Source of the DNA: Amycolatopsis sp. 2-15
Lineage (GTDB): Bacteria; Actinomycetota; Actinomycetes; Mycobacteriales; Pseudonocardiaceae
Assembly: GCF_030285625.1 (NCBI RefSeq)
Contig: NZ_CP127294.1
Location: 6,976,001 to 7,040,000, forward strand
Reading direction: 5' to 3'
DNA length: 64,000 nt
The translations under genes and the position numbers were made by a program. Of this stretch, positions 1-8,702 are shown piece by piece. The notes under the pieces were generated by a model. It did not search any database, was not told the DNA's origin, and was given only the letters and a program-made list of their open reading frames with translations. Numbering within the stretch: the first letter of the stretch is position 1; each line of letters starts with the position of its first letter.

Positions 1-839
1 AATCACTCACCCGGCTCACCGGCACCCCGTCGTTCCCGCACGCCGCCTGTGTGCTGGCCGCGTGGCGTGGGCACGAGCTGCCGGCGTTCGCCGAGTCCTG
101 CCTCGAAAACGGCGGCATGGTGTCGGCCACGGCCCGCTACGCCACCGCCGTGCTCCGCAATGGCCTGACCGCGTACGCCGAAGCCGCCGAAGCGACCCGC
201 GACGTCCTCGACCGCGACGGCATCGAGCTCCAAGGCTGGTCGCTGGTCGAGCTCGTCGAAGGCGCCGTCCGTACCGGCGACCTGGCCACCGCCACGGCGG
301 CGGCCGACCGCCTCTCCGAACGCACCTGTCTCAGCGGCACCGAATGGGCCCTCGGCGTCGACGCCCGTTCGCGTGCGCTGCTGCGCGACGGCCAGGCGGC
401 GGAAGACCTCTACACGGAGGCCATCGACCGCTTGGGCCGCTCGCGCATCACCCCGCACCTCGCGCGCGCCCGCCTGATCTACGGCGAGTGGCTCCGCCGC
501 CGCGGCCGGCGCGTCGACGCCCGCGGCCCCCTGCGCGCCGCCCACGAGGCCTTTGTCGCCATGCGCGCCGAAGCCTTCGCGGCGCGCGCGATGCGCGAAC
601 TCCTCGCCACCGGCGAACGCGCGCGCCGCCGGGTGCCGGAAACCAGCTCCCAGCTCACGCCGCAGGAGCACCGCATCGCCTCGCTCGCCCGTGACGGCCG
701 CTCCAACCCCGAGATCGCCACCGCCCTGTCCATCAGCCCGCGCACGGTCGAGTACCACCTGCACAAGGTGTTCACCAAGCTGTCGATCACCACACGCACC
801 GAGCTGCACCTGGTCCTGGCCGCCGGCGCGGACGACTGA
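1..839 (+). CDS. LuxR-family transcriptional regulator, C-terminal part
   Basis: The open frame runs in from the left edge, so the true start lies outside the window. The last 60 or so residues form a LuxR-type helix-turn-helix: LTPQEHRIASLARDGRSN followed by the recognition-helix region SISPRTVEYHLHKVF. The 200 residues before it are Ala-rich and helical with alternating short helices, as in the TPR-like part of large LAL (MalT-like) regulators, whose ATPase would lie upstream. That family assignment is inference; the DNA-binding domain is clear. It ends three bases before the end of ureD, which converges on it. Confidence 0.85.
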   Translation, partial: SLTRLTGTPSFPHAACVLAAWRGHELPAFAESCLENGGMVSATARYATAVLRNGLTAYAEAAEATRDVLDRDGIELQGWSLVELVEGAVRTGDLATATAAADRLSERTCLSGTEWALGVDARSRALLRDGQAAEDLYTEAIDRLGRSRITPHLARARLIYGEWLRRRGRRVDARGPLRAAHEAFVAMRAEAFAARAMRELLATGERARRRVPETSSQLTPQEHRIASLARDGRSNPEIATALSISPRTVEYHLHKVFTKLSITTRTELHLVLAAGADD

Positions 840-841
840 GC

Positions 842-1780
842 TCAGCCCTTGCGCAGGCCGGGGGCGGGCGCACCCAGCAAGCCGAGACGAGCACGGTCCC
901 AAGCGGCGTGCAGCGCGGCCTGGACGGCCTGGGAGGTGTGGCCCAGCAGCCGCACGGCGGCCCCGCACGCGGCCGGCAGCTCGGAGACCCCGGCGAGCAC
1001 GTCCGGCACCCCGGCCAGCACCTCGCGCAGCGTGGCCACGAGCTCGGCCGGCGGCATCCGGTCGGACACCACGTACAGGCTCGCCACCACCTGGTACCCG
1101 CCCAGCGTCGCGGGTGAGCCGGGGTCGCCGGCACCGCCCGGGCGCAGGCGCAGCGTGTCGGCGAACAGCAAAGCGCCGCCGGAAGTGCGGGCTTCCAGCT
1201 CGGCCCAGTACAGGTCGTAGACGTGCGCCTCGCCCCGGGCCACGCGGCCCGGGAGCAGGATCTCGCCGAGGATCACCGTCGCGTCGAGCGCGATGGTCAC
1301 GGCCGTGCGCTGGAAGAGGCGCGAGCCGCGGAACGGGACGACGGGGTCGGGCAGGTACTCCAGCACCGCGCCGGCACCGACGGTCAGGTTCACCAACTGC
1401 GTCGCGTAGTTGTCGCGCGCGCCGAAGACCTTGGTGGCCGCCTGCGTCGTGAGGTGGACGGCCGAGCCGGGCGCGCAGTCGACGTCGATGCGGTAGCGGT
1501 CGCCCTGCACGAAGCCGTCGCCTTGCTGCTGCAGGAACACGAACGCCATGTCCGGCCGGTGCGGGTCGAGGTGGATCGGGCGGTAGATGTGCAGCGGCGC
1601 GCGCTGGTACTGCCGGACGACCCGGGTGGTGCCGGCGCGCGGGGCGAGCGCGAGTTCGAGCACGCCCAGCTTGCCGGGCGCCCCGACACCCAGGCTGTCA
1701 CGAACGGACCCCTCGAAGCCGAGCAGCTCCTCGGGCAAATGCGCCGGCGTGCACCAGGCCGGGTCGTCGCGACGGGTCAT
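842..1780 (-). CDS. ureD: Urease accessory protein UreD
   Basis: UreD (UreH) is the scaffold that binds the urease apoenzyme and, with UreF and UreG, helps load nickel into the active site. The 312-residue product shows family landmarks: [17 protein letters not shown], a conserved TTQAATKVF segment and [19 protein letters not shown]. The ATG at 1780 overlaps the end of ureG by four bases, so the genes are translationally coupled; longer upstream extensions of this frame lie inside ureG and are shadows. It is the last gene of the urease operon. Length is normal for the family. Confidence 0.93.
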   Translation of the reverse strand: MTRRDDPAWCTPAHLPEELLGFEGSVRDSLGVGAPGKLGVLELALAPRAGTTRVVRQYQRAPLHIYRPIHLDPHRPDMAFVFLQQQGDGFVQGDRYRIDVDCAPGSAVHLTTQAATKVFGARDNYATQLVNLTVGAGAVLEYLPDPVVPFRGSRLFQRTAVTIALDATVILGEILLPGRVARGEAHVYDLYWAELEARTSGGALLFADTLRLRPGGAGDPGSPATLGGYQVVASLYVVSDRMPPAELVATLREVLAGVPDVLAGVSELPAACGAAVRLLGHTSQAVQAALHAAWDRARLGLLGAPAPGLRKG

Positions 1781-2481
1781 CCCACTTCGGCGGCGGGCGC
1801 GAACCGGCCGATCACCTCGCGGACGCGACCGGTGACCTCGTCGAGTCCTTCGCCGGTGAAGCAGTTGGTGAACACGAACGGGCGACCCTCGCGCACTGCG
1901 CCGGCGTCGCGGTCCATCACCGACAGATCGGACCGGACGAGGTCCGCCAGGTCGACCTTGTTGATCACCAGCAGGTCGGAGTGGGTCACGCCCGGGCCGC
2001 GCTTGCGCGGGATCTTGTCGCCCTGCGCCACGTCGATCACGAAGACGAAGTAGTCGGCCAGCGCCGCGCTGAACGTCAGCGTCAGGTTGTCGCCGCCCGA
2101 CTCGACGAGGACCACGTCCGCGTCGGGGTAGCGGTCGGTGAGCTCGGTGACGGCGTCGAGGTTCATGGTCGGGTCGTCGCGCACCGCGGTGTGCGGGCAC
2201 GAACCCGTCTCCACGCCGACGACCCGCTCCGGCGCGAGCACCCCCGCCAGGGTACGCCGCACGTGCAGGGCGTCTTCGCTGGTGAAGATGTCGTTGGTGA
2301 CGACCAGCGGGCGATGGCCCGCCGCGATCAGCATCGGCACGAGCGCCTCGATGAGCGCCGTCTTGCCCGACCCGACCGGGCCGCCGATGCCGATGCGGGC
2401 GACGCCGGGGGTGCGCACGGCGGAGAACTCCGCGTGGTCGTGGGAATGCGGATGGGCGTGGGAATGCGAGTGGGGCTCCAT
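1777..2481 (-). CDS. ureG: Urease accessory GTPase UreG
   Basis: UreG is the SIMIBI-class GTPase that delivers nickel to urease. The 234-residue protein has a P-loop [10 protein letters not shown], the metal-binding CPH motif in [11 protein letters not shown], the ESGGDNL motif and a guanine-recognition NKVDLADL. The first 16 residues carry seven histidines, a nickel-binding type extension also seen in some UreG proteins of organisms with few metal chaperones. No ureE lies in this operon, so this tail may store or hand over nickel (inference). The start at 2481 is the ATG giving the His-rich tail; the frame open upstream runs antisense to nothing and overlaps ureF. Confidence 0.95.
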   Translation of the reverse strand: MEPHSHSHAHPHSHDHAEFSAVRTPGVARIGIGGPVGSGKTALIEALVPMLIAAGHRPLVVTNDIFTSEDALHVRRTLAGVLAPERVVGVETGSCPHTAVRDDPTMNLDAVTELTDRYPDADVVLVESGGDNLTLTFSAALADYFVFVIDVAQGDKIPRKRGPGVTHSDLLVINKVDLADLVRSDLSVMDRDAGAVREGRPFVFTNCFTGEGLDEVTGRVREVIGRFAPAAEVG

Positions 2482-2492
2482 GATTTCCTTCC

Positions 2493-3224
2493 TCAGCTGG
2501 CGAACAGCCGCAGTTGCGTTTCCTCGTGCCGCATCGCCGCCACGTCCGGCAGCGGCGTGCAGCTCGTGATGGCGTCGGGGTCCTTGTCCACGGCGCACAT
2601 CGCCGCTTCGGCCGTGACCGCCCGCACGTCGTGCAACACGGCCTGCGCGGTGCTGTGGTCGGTGACGGCCAGCCGCACGCCGGCCGCGACCCAGGCCGCG
2701 GAGAACGCGAACAGCTCCCCCGCCACCGCCTCCAGCCGCGGCACGCCCACCGACGCGCTGAGGATTCCCAGCACCACCGCGTGATTGCCGGGCGACCGTC
2801 CGCTCGCGACGCAGTCGGCGTAGTGCAGCAACGCCTTCGTCGGGAACACCGACTTGGCGATCCGCAGCAGCGCCCGCCCCGTGCGCGCCGACGTCTCCCG
2901 CGCCTCCCGCGGCAGCTTCACCGCGGTCAGCCGTTCGTCGGCTTCGGTCACGCACTCGAGGTCGAGCGAGTCCCCCGACGCGGTGGCGCGGTGCGCGCAC
3001 GCCAGGGCCACCCCGTCCGACGGCGCCACCCCGAGCAGCACCTGGTCCCGCAGCAGGGCCGAGAGCGCCCGCGGGTCGCTCGGCGTCGCCAGGAAACCCG
3101 ACTGCACGAGGGTTTCCAGGCCGTAGGACAGCGTGTAGCGGCCGCTCGGGAACGCCGAATCGCTCAGCTGCAGCACGGACAGGAAGCCCGTGAGCCAATC
3201 GGCGCCCCCGAGGAACGGCGGCAT
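2493..3224 (-). CDS. ureF: Urease accessory protein UreF
   Basis: UreF works with UreD and UreG in the urease activation complex. The 243-residue, all-helical product has the hallmark N-terminal segment [17 protein letters not shown] and a conserved middle with [18 protein letters not shown]. It sits between ureC (33 bases upstream) and ureG (11 bases downstream), the usual ureFG order. The start chosen is the ATG at 3224; the family normally begins 10-15 residues before the SDSAFPSG motif, which fits. Confidence 0.93.
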   Translation of the reverse strand: MPPFLGGADWLTGFLSVLQLSDSAFPSGRYTLSYGLETLVQSGFLATPSDPRALSALLRDQVLLGVAPSDGVALACAHRATASGDSLDLECVTEADERLTAVKLPREARETSARTGRALLRIAKSVFPTKALLHYADCVASGRSPGNHAVVLGILSASVGVPRLEAVAGELFAFSAAWVAAGVRLAVTDHSTAQAVLHDVRAVTAEAAMCAVDKDPDAITSCTPLPDVAAMRHEETQLRLFAS

Positions 3225-3257
3225 CAGCGGATCCCGGTCATCGGACGGGCCCGGCCA

Positions 3258-4976
3258 TCAGACGATGTAGTACAGCTGCGCCATGGCGACCTCGTCGACC
3301 GCGGGCACCACGGCCGGCTCACCGTCCACAGTGACCTGGTACGTCTCGGGGTCCACCGCGATGTCGGGGGTCAGCTCGTTGCGCACCATCTGCGCCTTGC
3401 CCACCGTCCGGCAGCCGCGCACGGCCTCGGTCCACCGGTCGATCCCGAGCCGCTCGAACAGCTTGCCCTCCTGCGCCGCCTGCGAGAGGAACGTGATCGA
3501 CGTCCGCCCCACCGCCTTGCCGAGCCCGGCGAACATCGGCTGCAGCAGCACCGGTTCCGGCGTCGGGATGGACGCGTTGGCGTCACCCATCACCGACCAC
3601 GCGACGAACCCGCCCTTGAGCACGTACTTGGGTTTCACGCCGAAGGTGTTGGTCGGCCACAGCACGATGTCGGCGAGCTTGCCCGGCTCCAGCGAGCCCA
3701 CGACGTGGCCGATGCCGTGCGTGCGAGCCGGGTTGATCGTGAGCTTCGCCAGGTACCGCAGGATCCGCTGGTTGTCGTCGCCCGCGGCTTCCCCGGGCAG
3801 GCTGCCCGTGAGCTTCTTCATCTTGTCCGCGGTGCGCCAGCACGTCGTGACGGTGTCCCCGATGCGCCCCATGGCCTGCGCGTCCGAGGAGTACATGCTC
3901 AGCACACCGCGGTCGTGCAGCACGTCCTCGGCCGCTTCGGTCTCGGCGCGGATCCGCGACTGCGCGAACGCGACGTCCTCGGGGTTGTCGGGGTTGAGGT
4001 GGTGCGTCACGATCGTCATGTAGAACAGGTTGTCCGTCGTGTCCGTGGTGTACGGCCGCGTCGGGTTGGTCGAGGACGGCAGCACGTTGGGCAGCGACGC
4101 GATCGCCATCATGTCCGGCGCGTGCCCGCCGCCGGCGCCCTCGGTGTGGTAGCTGTGGATCGTCCGGCCGTCGATAGCGTCGAGCGTGTCGGCCAGGTAG
4201 CCACTTTCGTTGAGGGTGTCGGCGTGCAGCGCCACCTGCACGTCGTACTCGTCGGCGACCGACAGCGCGCAGTCGAGCGCCGCCGGGGTGGCACCCCAGT
4301 CCTCGTGGACCTTCAGCCCGCAGGCGCCGGCCTCCACTTGCTCGCGCAGGCCTTCCGGGCGGCTGCTGTTGCCCTTGCCCATCAAGCCGATGTTGACCGG
4401 CAGCGCGGCCGTCGCCTCGAACATCCGGGCCAGGTTCCAGGGCCCGGGTGTGCAGGTCGTGCCCTTGGACCCGTCGGCGGGCCCGGTCCCGCCGCCCAGC
4501 AGCGTCGTGACACCACTGGCGAGCGCGTGCGGGATCTGGGCCGGCGTCAGGAAGTGCACGTGGGTGTCGATGGCCCCGGCGGTGGCGACGAGGCCCTCGC
4601 CGGAAATCACCTCCGTGCCCGGCCCGATGACGAGCCCGGGCGACACCCCGTCCTGCACGTACGGGTTGCCGGCCTGGCCGATGCCGGCGATCAGCCCGTC
4701 CTTGACCCCGATGTCCGCCTTGAGGATGCCGAGCGCGGCGTCCATCACGATCACCGAGGTGATCACGAGATCCAGGGCGCCGTCGGAGTTGCGCACGCCG
4801 GGCGCCTGCGCCATGCCGTCGCGAATGGACTTCCCGCCGCCGTAGATCGCTTCCTCGCCCGGGAGGATGAGGCTGCGTTCCACGCGGGCGAGCAGGTCGG
4901 TGTCGGCCAGCCGGAAGCGGTCACCCGCCGTCGGGCCGTAGAGCGACGCGTAGTGCCGCCGCGAAATCGTGGTCAC
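3258..4976 (-). CDS. ureC: Urease subunit alpha (UreC), catalytic, flap Cys replaced by Thr
   Basis: Catalytic subunit of nickel urease, hydrolysing urea to ammonia and carbamate. All metal ligands are visible at a constant offset of five from the Klebsiella numbering: H139 and H141 (THVHFLTP), carbamylated K222 (GLKVHEDWG), H251 ([11 protein letters not shown]), H277 ([12 protein letters not shown]) and D365 (SSDAQAMGR). The mobile-flap cysteine normally found before HHL is instead T324 ([11 protein letters not shown]). Length 572 residues is standard. The start overlaps ureB by four bases. Thr at this position is known from Staphylococcus xylosus urease, so the enzyme is probably active but less sensitive to thiol reagents (inference). 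Confidence 0.97.
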   Translation of the reverse strand: MTTISRRHYASLYGPTAGDRFRLADTDLLARVERSLILPGEEAIYGGGKSIRDGMAQAPGVRNSDGALDLVITSVIVMDAALGILKADIGVKDGLIAGIGQAGNPYVQDGVSPGLVIGPGTEVISGEGLVATAGAIDTHVHFLTPAQIPHALASGVTTLLGGGTGPADGSKGTTCTPGPWNLARMFEATAALPVNIGLMGKGNSSRPEGLREQVEAGACGLKVHEDWGATPAALDCALSVADEYDVQVALHADTLNESGYLADTLDAIDGRTIHSYHTEGAGGGHAPDMMAIASLPNVLPSSTNPTRPYTTDTTDNLFYMTIVTHHLNPDNPEDVAFAQSRIRAETEAAEDVLHDRGVLSMYSSDAQAMGRIGDTVTTCWRTADKMKKLTGSLPGEAAGDDNQRILRYLAKLTINPARTHGIGHVVGSLEPGKLADIVLWPTNTFGVKPKYVLKGGFVAWSVMGDANASIPTPEPVLLQPMFAGLGKAVGRTSITFLSQAAQEGKLFERLGIDRWTEAVRGCRTVGKAQMVRNELTPDIAVDPETYQVTVDGEPAVVPAVDEVAMAQLYYIV

Positions 4977-5353
4977 GCCTGCTCCCCCGCTCCGGTAAAG
5001 CCGCGCTCGGCGGCCCGTGCCTGCGCCCGGGCCGCCGCTCCGCGAACCGCGAAACCGCCGTCGAGCAGCCCGCTGAACCCGACCACCCGCCCGGCGCCGC
5101 CGAACTCCACGAGCTCGACGTCGCGTTCGTCGCCGGGCTCGAAGCGGATCGACTGCCCCGAAGGCACGTTGAGCCGCATGCCCAGCGTCGCCGGGCGGTC
5201 GAAGTCCAGCACCCGGTTCACCTCAAAGAAGTGGAAGTGCGAACCGACCTGGATCGGCCGGTCACCGGTGTTGCGCACCGGCAGGCGCGCGGTGCGCCGG
5301 CCGGCGTTGAGCTCGATCGGCTCGTCGGCCGGCAGCCACTCGCCTGGGATCAT
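4973..5353 (-). CDS. ureB: Urease subunit beta (UreB)
   Basis: Small structural subunit of urease. The 126-residue product opens with [19 protein letters not shown] and contains the family segments [20 protein letters not shown] and [18 protein letters not shown]. The C-terminal 25 residues are an Ala- and Arg-rich extension beyond the conserved GFSGL region. It overlaps ureC by four bases and lies nine bases after ureA. Subunits are separate here, as in most bacteria, not fused. Confidence 0.96.
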   Translation of the reverse strand: MIPGEWLPADEPIELNAGRRTARLPVRNTGDRPIQVGSHFHFFEVNRVLDFDRPATLGMRLNVPSGQSIRFEPGDERDVELVEFGGAGRVVGFSGLLDGGFAVRGAAARAQARAAERGFTGAGEQA

Positions 5354-5362
5354 CCTGTGCTC

Positions 5363-5716
5363 CTAAGGAATCGGGTCGGCCACGGCCACGAGCTGTGTGC
5401 CCGTGCGGAACGTGGCCTCGACCTGCACCACGTTCACCATCTCCGGCACACCGGGCAGCACGTCCTCGCGCGTGAGCACCTGTTTGCCCAGCTCGGTCAC
5501 CTCGGCCACCGACCGGCCGTCCCGGGCCGCCTCCAGCAGCGCCTCGGTGATCAGCGCGATCGACTCCGGGAAGTTCAGCTTCAGGCCGCGGTCCTTGCGC
5601 CGCCGAGCCAGCTCGGCCACCTGGTAGATCACCAGCTTCTCGATTTCCCGGGGGCTGAGCATCAACGACGACAGCGTCACCTCGATGCGCGCCTGGCCGG
5701 CCTCGTCCGCCGCCAC
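5363..5716 (-). CDS. ureA: Urease subunit gamma (UreA)
   Basis: Smallest structural subunit. The conserved body starts at residue 19 ([19 protein letters not shown]) and includes [18 protein letters not shown] and [21 protein letters not shown]. The GTG at 5716 adds 18 residues before the usual family start; the internal ATG at residue 19 is an alternative, but the 3-base spacing from the preceding gene favours coupled initiation at the GTG. First structural urease gene of the operon. Confidence 0.93.
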   Translation of the reverse strand: MAADEAGQARIEVTLSSLMLSPREIEKLVIYQVAELARRRKDRGLKLNFPESIALITEALLEAARDGRSVAEVTELGKQVLTREDVLPGVPEMVNVVQVEATFRTGTQLVAVADPIP

Positions 5717-5719
5717 GGC

Positions 5720-6955
5720 TCAGAACCCGGCCAGGCCCTGCGGGCTGTTGTACGGGATCTCGGCGGCGGTGACCTCGGCGAGCGAACCGTCGGGCTGCAC
5801 CGCGTAGCCCACGAGCTTCGAGGCGTTGGCGTAGATCTGGTACAGGTGGGTGCCGTCCGGGGTGAGCCAGTTGTCGCTCGGGCCACTGCTGACGGTGCCG
5901 TTGAGCGCGCGGAAGGTGCCGTCGCCGGGGACCTTCGGGCACGCGTTGTCGTGCACCAGCGAGACGACGTCGCCGTCGATGCGGAAGCTGGAGATGTTGC
6001 TGTAGCCGAAGTTCGTGGCGAACACCCACTTGTCGTCGGGCGAGACAGCGAGCCAGCACAGCTCCGAGGGCAGGCCGGCGCTGGTGTCGATCTTCACGAC
6101 GGGACCGGTGCCGATCTGGCCGCGGTCGTCGAGCTTGGCCAGCGCGATGCCGTCGGCCACGGCGTAGCCGATCACGAAGTGCTCCGGGCGATGGTGCAGG
6201 AACGCGGGGTAGAACGGCGACCCGCCGCCGCCGTCCTGGAACATGCCCTCGCCCAGTGAACCGTCGTGCTGCAGCGGGAAGACGATGATGCCGTCGGGGT
6301 CGGGCGCGTTGGACGCGACGGACTTCTTCGACCCGTCGGGCTGGTCGGCCCACAGGATCGGCGAACCGTCCGGGTTGGCCGCCGCCGGCTGGTCGAACGT
6401 GGTGCCGACGACGAGGAAGCGCTCGTCCGGCGAGAGCACGACCATCGTGGACACGCGCAGCGGCTTGTCCGGCGTGTTCACGGTGTAGCCCTCGGGCCGC
6501 GAGGTGAGCTTGCCCTCGGGGTCCACGGTCATCAGGCGTACGTGGTCCGGGCCGAAGGAGTGCAGCACGTACAGCGTGCTGGTGGCCGGCGAGAAGGCCA
6601 GCGACTTCGCGGTGCCGCTGCGGCCGGCCACGAGGTTGCCGGTGCGCTTCACGTCGAGCAGCGTCAGCTTGCCGTCGCCGCCGACGGAAAAGCTGGACAC
6701 GGAGTTGTCGCCGCCGTTGGTGGCGAAGAGGAACTGCTTGTCCGCCGTGAGGATCACGCTGCCGGCCGCCTCGAAGGCGTTCGGCGCGCTCTCCTGGCCG
6801 CTGATCGGCTTGTACACCCCGGACCCGCCGCCCCCGGTAGGCACGCGCTCCACCTCGGTGAGGGCGCCGTCGGCCCCTCGGGAGTAGTGGATGATCGCGT
6901 TCTTGACCTCGTTGGTCTGGAGGTAGAGGTGGCCGGCGGCCAGTGTTGGTGGCAT
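5720..6955 (-). CDS. Lactonase-family seven-bladed beta-propeller protein, leader gene of the urease operon
   Basis: The 411-residue protein shows repeated propeller-blade motifs of the 6-phosphogluconolactonase/3-carboxymuconate cyclase-like family (YkgB/Pgl): LYLQTNEVKNAIIHYSRG, FLFATNGGDNSVSSFSVG, LVVGTTFDQP, WVFATNFGYSNISSFRIDG, ending HLYQIYANASKLVGYAVQPD. No signal peptide, so cytoplasmic. A GGAGAA ribosome site precedes the ATG. The stop is only three bases before the GTG of ureA, so the gene probably heads the urease transcript. Substrate unknown; members of this fold include lactonases and non-enzymatic proteins. A secreted paralogue lies at 8703-10036. Confidence 0.8.
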   Translation of the reverse strand: MPPTLAAGHLYLQTNEVKNAIIHYSRGADGALTEVERVPTGGGGSGVYKPISGQESAPNAFEAAGSVILTADKQFLFATNGGDNSVSSFSVGGDGKLTLLDVKRTGNLVAGRSGTAKSLAFSPATSTLYVLHSFGPDHVRLMTVDPEGKLTSRPEGYTVNTPDKPLRVSTMVVLSPDERFLVVGTTFDQPAAANPDGSPILWADQPDGSKKSVASNAPDPDGIIVFPLQHDGSLGEGMFQDGGGGSPFYPAFLHHRPEHFVIGYAVADGIALAKLDDRGQIGTGPVVKIDTSAGLPSELCWLAVSPDDKWVFATNFGYSNISSFRIDGDVVSLVHDNACPKVPGDGTFRALNGTVSSGPSDNWLTPDGTHLYQIYANASKLVGYAVQPDGSLAEVTAAEIPYNSPQGLAGF

Positions 6956-7064
6956 GTGGGTTCTCCGTTTCCGGTCGTCGCGTCAGAGCCTGCCCGGGCG
7001 GCGCCCGCGTCGCGTCCGGGTGCACCCGGGCCCGGCCCCCCAGTGCGTTGCGTTGGGGAAAAAG

Positions 7065-7105
7065 AAAAGCCCCACACCATCCTTTGTGGACGGTGTGGGG
7101 CTTTT
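7065..7105 (-). terminator. Strong stem-loop terminator after the RclA-like gene
   Basis: A perfect 14-base inverted repeat (7065-7078 against 7092-7105; arm AAAAGCCCCACACC) with a 13-base loop. Read on the minus strand the stem is followed by a T-rich stretch (TTTTCTTTTTCC), giving an intrinsic terminator for the gene ending at 7120 and insulating the lactonase-urease operon that starts at 6955. Confidence 0.85.
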
Positions 7106-7119
7106 CGGGCGCGAGGGGG

Positions 7120-8520
7120 CTACTTCTCGTCGCTGCGGACCACGGTCGCGATCACGTCGTTGAACGCCTCCGCCGACGACGGGTGCGTGTAGATCGCCTC
7201 ACCCAGCTGCGAGGCCGTGATGCCGTGACGCATCGCCTGCGCCACGGTGTTGATCAGCTCCTGCGCGTCGACGCTCAGCAGCGAGGCACCGAGGATCTCG
7301 TCGGTGTCGAGGTCGATCACGAACTTCATCACGCCACGCGTCTCGTCCACGACGTAGGCGCGCGGCATCGCGATGATCTCCGCGACCGGCTGGCTCGAGA
7401 CCTTGATCCGGTGGCCCGCCTCGCGCGCCTCCCGCTCGGTGAGGCCGACCATCGCCAGCGGCGGGGTCATGAACAGCGTCCGCGGCACGGCGACGCGGTC
7501 GGTCGTGGTGCGCTTGCCCTCGCCGCGCAGCTGGTCCAGCACGATGCGGCTGTCGTCGAGGGAGACGTAGGTGAACTGCGGCCCGCCGTTGACGTCGCCG
7601 AGGGCGAAGATGTGCGGCTGGCTCGTGCGCAGGTGATCGTCGACCTCCACCGCGCCCCGGGCGGTCACGCGGACGCCCGCCGCGGCCAGGCCGAGGCCCT
7701 CGGTCGCCGGCTTGCGGCCGGCGGCGGCCAGTACCGCGTCCACGGCCAGGGTGCACTCGTGGCCGTCGTGCATGTACTGCACGATCGCCTCGCCGTCACC
7801 GTCCTCGACGCCCGTGACGTTGGCGCCGGTGACGATCTCGATGCCCTCGTCGACCAGGATCTTCTCGGCCACGGCCTGCACGTCGTCGTCGAGGTGGTCG
7901 AGGATGCGCGCAGTCGACTCGAAGAGCGTGACCTCGGAGCCGAACTGGCGGTAGATGGCGGCGAATTCGATGCCGAGGTAGCCGCCGCCGACGATCGCCA
8001 GCCGCTTCGGCAGCTCCGGCCGGTGGATGAGGTCGGTGCTGGTGACCAGGTACTTGCTCGTCCGCAGGCCCGGGAGGTCGGGGATCACGGGCGTGGAGCC
8101 GGTGTTGATGAGGATGTGCTCGGCCCGGACGGTGACGGGGCCGTCGGCGGTGTCGACGAGGACGGTGTCCGGGCCGGTGAACACCGCGTGCCCGGTTAGG
8201 ACGGACGCGGTTTCGAGGCCGTCCATCCCGTCGAAGTTGCCCTTGCGGAACAGCGACGTGATGGCGTGCACCTCGCCCACGGCCCGCTCGTACCACTCCT
8301 GCGGCGGGTCGGACGGGCGGCGGTTGCGGGAGCGGTGCACCAGTGCCTTGGTGGGCACGCAGCCGACGTTCGGGCAGGTGCCGCCGTACATCTCGGGCGA
8401 TTGCTCGACGACGATGACCCGCTTCCCGAGCCGGGCCATGGTACCGGCGGTGATCTTGCCGCCTTTGCCGAAGCCGACCACGAGGAGGTCGGCTTGGAGA
8501 GAATTCTCGACGGTTTCCAT
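7120..8520 (-). CDS. Pyridine nucleotide-disulfide oxidoreductase, RclA/mercuric-reductase type
   Basis: FAD-dependent two-domain oxidoreductase of 466 residues. The redox-active disulfide is C49/C54 in GGTCPNVGCVPTK; FAD binding is at the N-terminus (LLVVGFGKGGKITAG), NAD(P)H binding at IVGGGYLGIEFA, and the second FAD motif is FALGDVNGG. The C-terminal dimer interface reads YTHPSSAEAFND, resembling RclA (YkgC, a cupric reductase tied to hypochlorite resistance) more than the HPT motif of lipoamide dehydrogenase. No heavy-metal domain is present, so mercuric reductase is unlikely. The terminator at 7065-7105 follows it; a beta-propeller gene lies on each side. Confidence 0.8.
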   Translation of the reverse strand: METVENSLQADLLVVGFGKGGKITAGTMARLGKRVIVVEQSPEMYGGTCPNVGCVPTKALVHRSRNRRPSDPPQEWYERAVGEVHAITSLFRKGNFDGMDGLETASVLTGHAVFTGPDTVLVDTADGPVTVRAEHILINTGSTPVIPDLPGLRTSKYLVTSTDLIHRPELPKRLAIVGGGYLGIEFAAIYRQFGSEVTLFESTARILDHLDDDVQAVAEKILVDEGIEIVTGANVTGVEDGDGEAIVQYMHDGHECTLAVDAVLAAAGRKPATEGLGLAAAGVRVTARGAVEVDDHLRTSQPHIFALGDVNGGPQFTYVSLDDSRIVLDQLRGEGKRTTTDRVAVPRTLFMTPPLAMVGLTEREAREAGHRIKVSSQPVAEIIAMPRAYVVDETRGVMKFVIDLDTDEILGASLLSVDAQELINTVAQAMRHGITASQLGEAIYTHPSSAEAFNDVIATVVRSDEK

Positions 8521-8702
8521 GATTCAGGCCCTTTGCGCACGAGTGTGGACAACGCGGTACGGGCCGACCCTGCCCCGGAGGGCGGCGCCGTCGCATCGAG
8601 GAACACCCGCGCCGTCGACCCCAGTGACCGCGGGGTATTCACGGACCGCTGGGGTCGACGGCCCGGAATGGCCGGTTTCCGGCGGCCATTCCGGGCGTGG
8701 AA

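Noticed and set aside
3..968. Long minus-strand frame (321 codons) opposite the LuxR-type gene
   Set aside because: Arg/Gly/Ala-rich antisense reading of a GC-rich coding region; no family motif or ribosome site.
2514..5366. 950-codon plus-strand frame opposite the urease genes
   Set aside because: Pure antisense shadow of ureF, ureC and ureB; composition is His/Arg/Gly-rich without domains.
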